Positions 62,842-64,000 of a DNA stretch of 64,000 nucleotides are shown here, piece by piece. Source of the stretch: Phosphitispora fastidiosa. Its GTDB lineage: Bacteria > Bacillota > Thermincolia > Thermincolales > UBA2595. Numbering within the stretch: the stretch's first letter is position 1; the number at the start of each line of letters is the position of its first letter. A program made the translations under genes and the position numbers. Under the pieces are notes generated by a model. It did not search any database and was not told the DNA's origin. It saw only the letters and a list, made by a program, of their open reading frames with translations. The DNA is taken from positions 248,001 to 312,000 of the forward strand of contig NZ_JAHHUL010000001.1 of assembly GCF_019008365.1 (NCBI RefSeq), in the 5' to 3' direction.

Positions 62842-63351
62842 CTATTTTTCTGTGCTGTCACGTGCTATGAGCACTGAACATGGCGCCAGCCTCATAACTG
62901 TCTCAGATACAGAACCAAGGGATATGCGGGACAAATCGGTTCTCCCGGATTCACCCAATACTATCAAGTCAACATTGTCCGCAATCGCAGCCTTGACAAT
63001 ATTCCTGGGTACACTTCCCCTCAGAATGGTGGTGTTTACCGTCACCCCGTTCTCCTGACCAAAGGCCTTGGCAACAGCAAGCCCTGCCTCACACGGGTGT
63101 ACACCCCCAAAAAACTTTTTGCCCTTTAGTTCCTTAGGGATTTCAAAACTATCTTCGTTTCCCGATACATATACAGCCAGGATTTCAGCATTTACCTTTC
63201 TTGCCAGCCCAATAGAGAATTTAGTAGCTTTTATTGCTGATACCGACCCGTCAGTAGCCAGTAAAATCTTTTTAACAGGTTGGGGAACAGCGGTTATTTC
63301 ATCCATGGTCATCCATTCTGCGCTTTTTTCCCTAACTTCATTCGTCTCCAT
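62842..63351 (-). CDS. Universal stress protein (UspA family)
   Basis: A 169-residue cytoplasmic protein with the nucleotide-binding fold. It begins after a 25-residue extension with KKILLATDGSVSAIKATK, and has the ATP-binding VLGESGRTDLSRISLGSVSE and SVLIARD at the end. The G-2X-G-9X-G(S/T) region reads GESGRTDLSRISLGS. It is a single gene with a clear ribosome site (AGGGGGAG). Confidence 0.9.
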   Translation of the reverse strand: METNEVREKSAEWMTMDEITAVPQPVKKILLATDGSVSAIKATKFSIGLARKVNAEILAVYVSGNEDSFEIPKELKGKKFFGGVHPCEAGLAVAKAFGQENGVTVNTTILRGSVPRNIVKAAIADNVDLIVLGESGRTDLSRISLGSVSETVMRLAPCSVLIARDSTEK

Positions 63352-63806
63352 TGTAACTCCCCCTTAACCCCATTCCCTTACCTTGCCCAGCCAGCTTCCT
63401 AAGAATATTTTAATTAATATACCTATGAATTTGAAAGGGTTTTCCGGCTAACCTGCAAAAATAAAAGGTGAACTGCCGTTTTGTTGCCTTATCTCCAAAA
63501 TTAAACTAAGACTTTTTACTGGTAACCGGACAATAAATATGTGTAAAAGGTTATATGCCAGGTTAAATGGGTGTTTTGAGGGCTTAATATCACCTACATA
63601 TGTAATATCAACACAATAAAAAGACATGCAGCAGCTAAATTCTCCATAGTTTACTGAAATGAAACCGTTAACCTTTGACTTTTTACAATTAAGAGAGTAA
63701 CTATAGAAAATTTTTCAGTAAAGGTTTAGTATTTAAACATAATCAATGTCAAATACATGCTAAAACTCCTCTCCCTATTCTCTGCGGCTGTATCCTTGCG
63801 ATACAG
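63352..63806. other. A+T-rich intergenic region of about 455 bases
   Basis: It lies upstream of the stress-protein gene and downstream of a leftward kinase gene. A hairpin CTGTATC-CTTGC-GATACAG (63788-63806) touches the kinase stop and may be its terminator. I see no gene, strong promoter or repeat in the remainder. Confidence 0.55.
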
Positions 63807-64000
63807 TCATATTTTTTTGCTTACCCCTTCATCATATATGTTCAGGCTGACTTTAAAAGTAGTCCCTCGCTCCGGTTCGCTGGTCACACTTACACTGCCC
63901 CGGTGAGCCTGAATAATATTTTTTACTATGGCCAACCCCAGACCCGTCCCCCCTGCCTCGTCCCTGGTTCTGGCCTTATCGGCCTTATAGAAGCGTTCCC
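63807..64000 (-). CDS. Sensor histidine kinase, C-terminal fragment (5' end beyond window)
   Basis: About 63 C-terminal residues of a HATPase domain: [22 protein letters not shown] with the G2 box (shown here as [15 protein letters not shown]), then a final GTTFKVSL. This is typical of PhoR/WalK-like two-component kinases. The rest lies beyond the window edge. Confidence 0.85.
   Translation of the reverse strand, partial: ERFYKADKARTRDEAGGTGLGLAIVKNIIQAHRGSVSVTSEPERGTTFKVSLNIYDEGVSKKI

Overview
The window looks like a chromosomal segment of an anaerobic, endospore-forming Firmicute of the Clostridia, most like the Peptococcaceae/Thermincola/Desulfotomaculum group. This placement is inferred from gene content: SpoVM, SpoVB, YlaI-type (DUF2197) and YpmA-type (DUF4264) genes, AddAB instead of RecBCD, Ni-CO dehydrogenase with CooF, an Ig-repeat multiheme cytochrome c, an Hdr-Flx electron-bifurcation operon, strong GGAGG ribosome sites and frequent TTG/GTG starts. 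I ran no database search.

Layout. 1-2.4 kb: partial copper P-type ATPase (copA) with a promoter and a CsoR-like operator. 2.5-6.4 kb: a tiny heptad-repeat protein, then a leftward cluster of an NMT1/SsuA-type ABC importer, an L,D-transpeptidase-like protein lacking its catalytic Cys, and an FmdE-domain protein. 6.5-9.8 kb: small genes, several of them easily missed (an orphan Flp pilin, a 39-residue membrane protein, DUF2197, ComFB), plus a membrane protein combining a degenerate JAMM domain with LysM. 10-17 kb: housekeeping (ddl, PHP phosphoesterase, tRNA-Trp, acetyltransferase, SpoVB, SurE, FolE, QueE). 17-20 kb: lipoprotein, diguanylate cyclase, TPR protein. 20-31 kb: energy metabolism (cooF-cooS-FAD/NAD oxidoreductase, orphan solute-binding lipoprotein, ten-heme Ig-repeat cytochrome, TPR protein). 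31-44 kb: DNA-end processing block addB-addA-sbcD-sbcC, preceded by two unassigned genes, one resembling a nuclease fold with lost catalytic residues. 44.3-44.6 kb: a 269-bp MITE-like element. 44.7-50.8 kb: hemerythrin-like protein, an autoregulated TetR-HlyD-ABC drug exporter operon, a PAS histidine kinase. 51-57.8 kb: hdrCBA-flxDCBA. 58-64 kb: spoVM, pssA-psd, a DnaQ-DinG helicase, a universal stress protein and a partial histidine kinase.

The most notable observation is in the Hdr-Flx operon. hdrA and flxD (mvhD-like) each contain one in-frame TGA exactly where a redox or cluster cysteine is expected (CxxU in HdrA, GGUHPGDC in FlxD). The reading frame and family similarity continue after each TGA, and each is followed at a suitable distance by a small hairpin that could be a bacterial SECIS. 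Both subunits are selenoproteins in some methanogens (HdrA, VhuD). Conventional gene calling would split hdrA and truncate flxD. I read them as two selenoproteins of one bacterial electron-bifurcating complex. A 34-bp near-perfect palindrome lies upstream of the operon.

Together the central genes describe a cell that oxidises CO or other low-potential donors through CooS/CooF, moves electrons between NAD(P)H, ferredoxin and disulfides through Flx-Hdr, and exports at least one large multiheme cytochrome, possibly for extracellular electron transfer. No CRISPR array, rRNA, prophage or full insertion sequence was seen.
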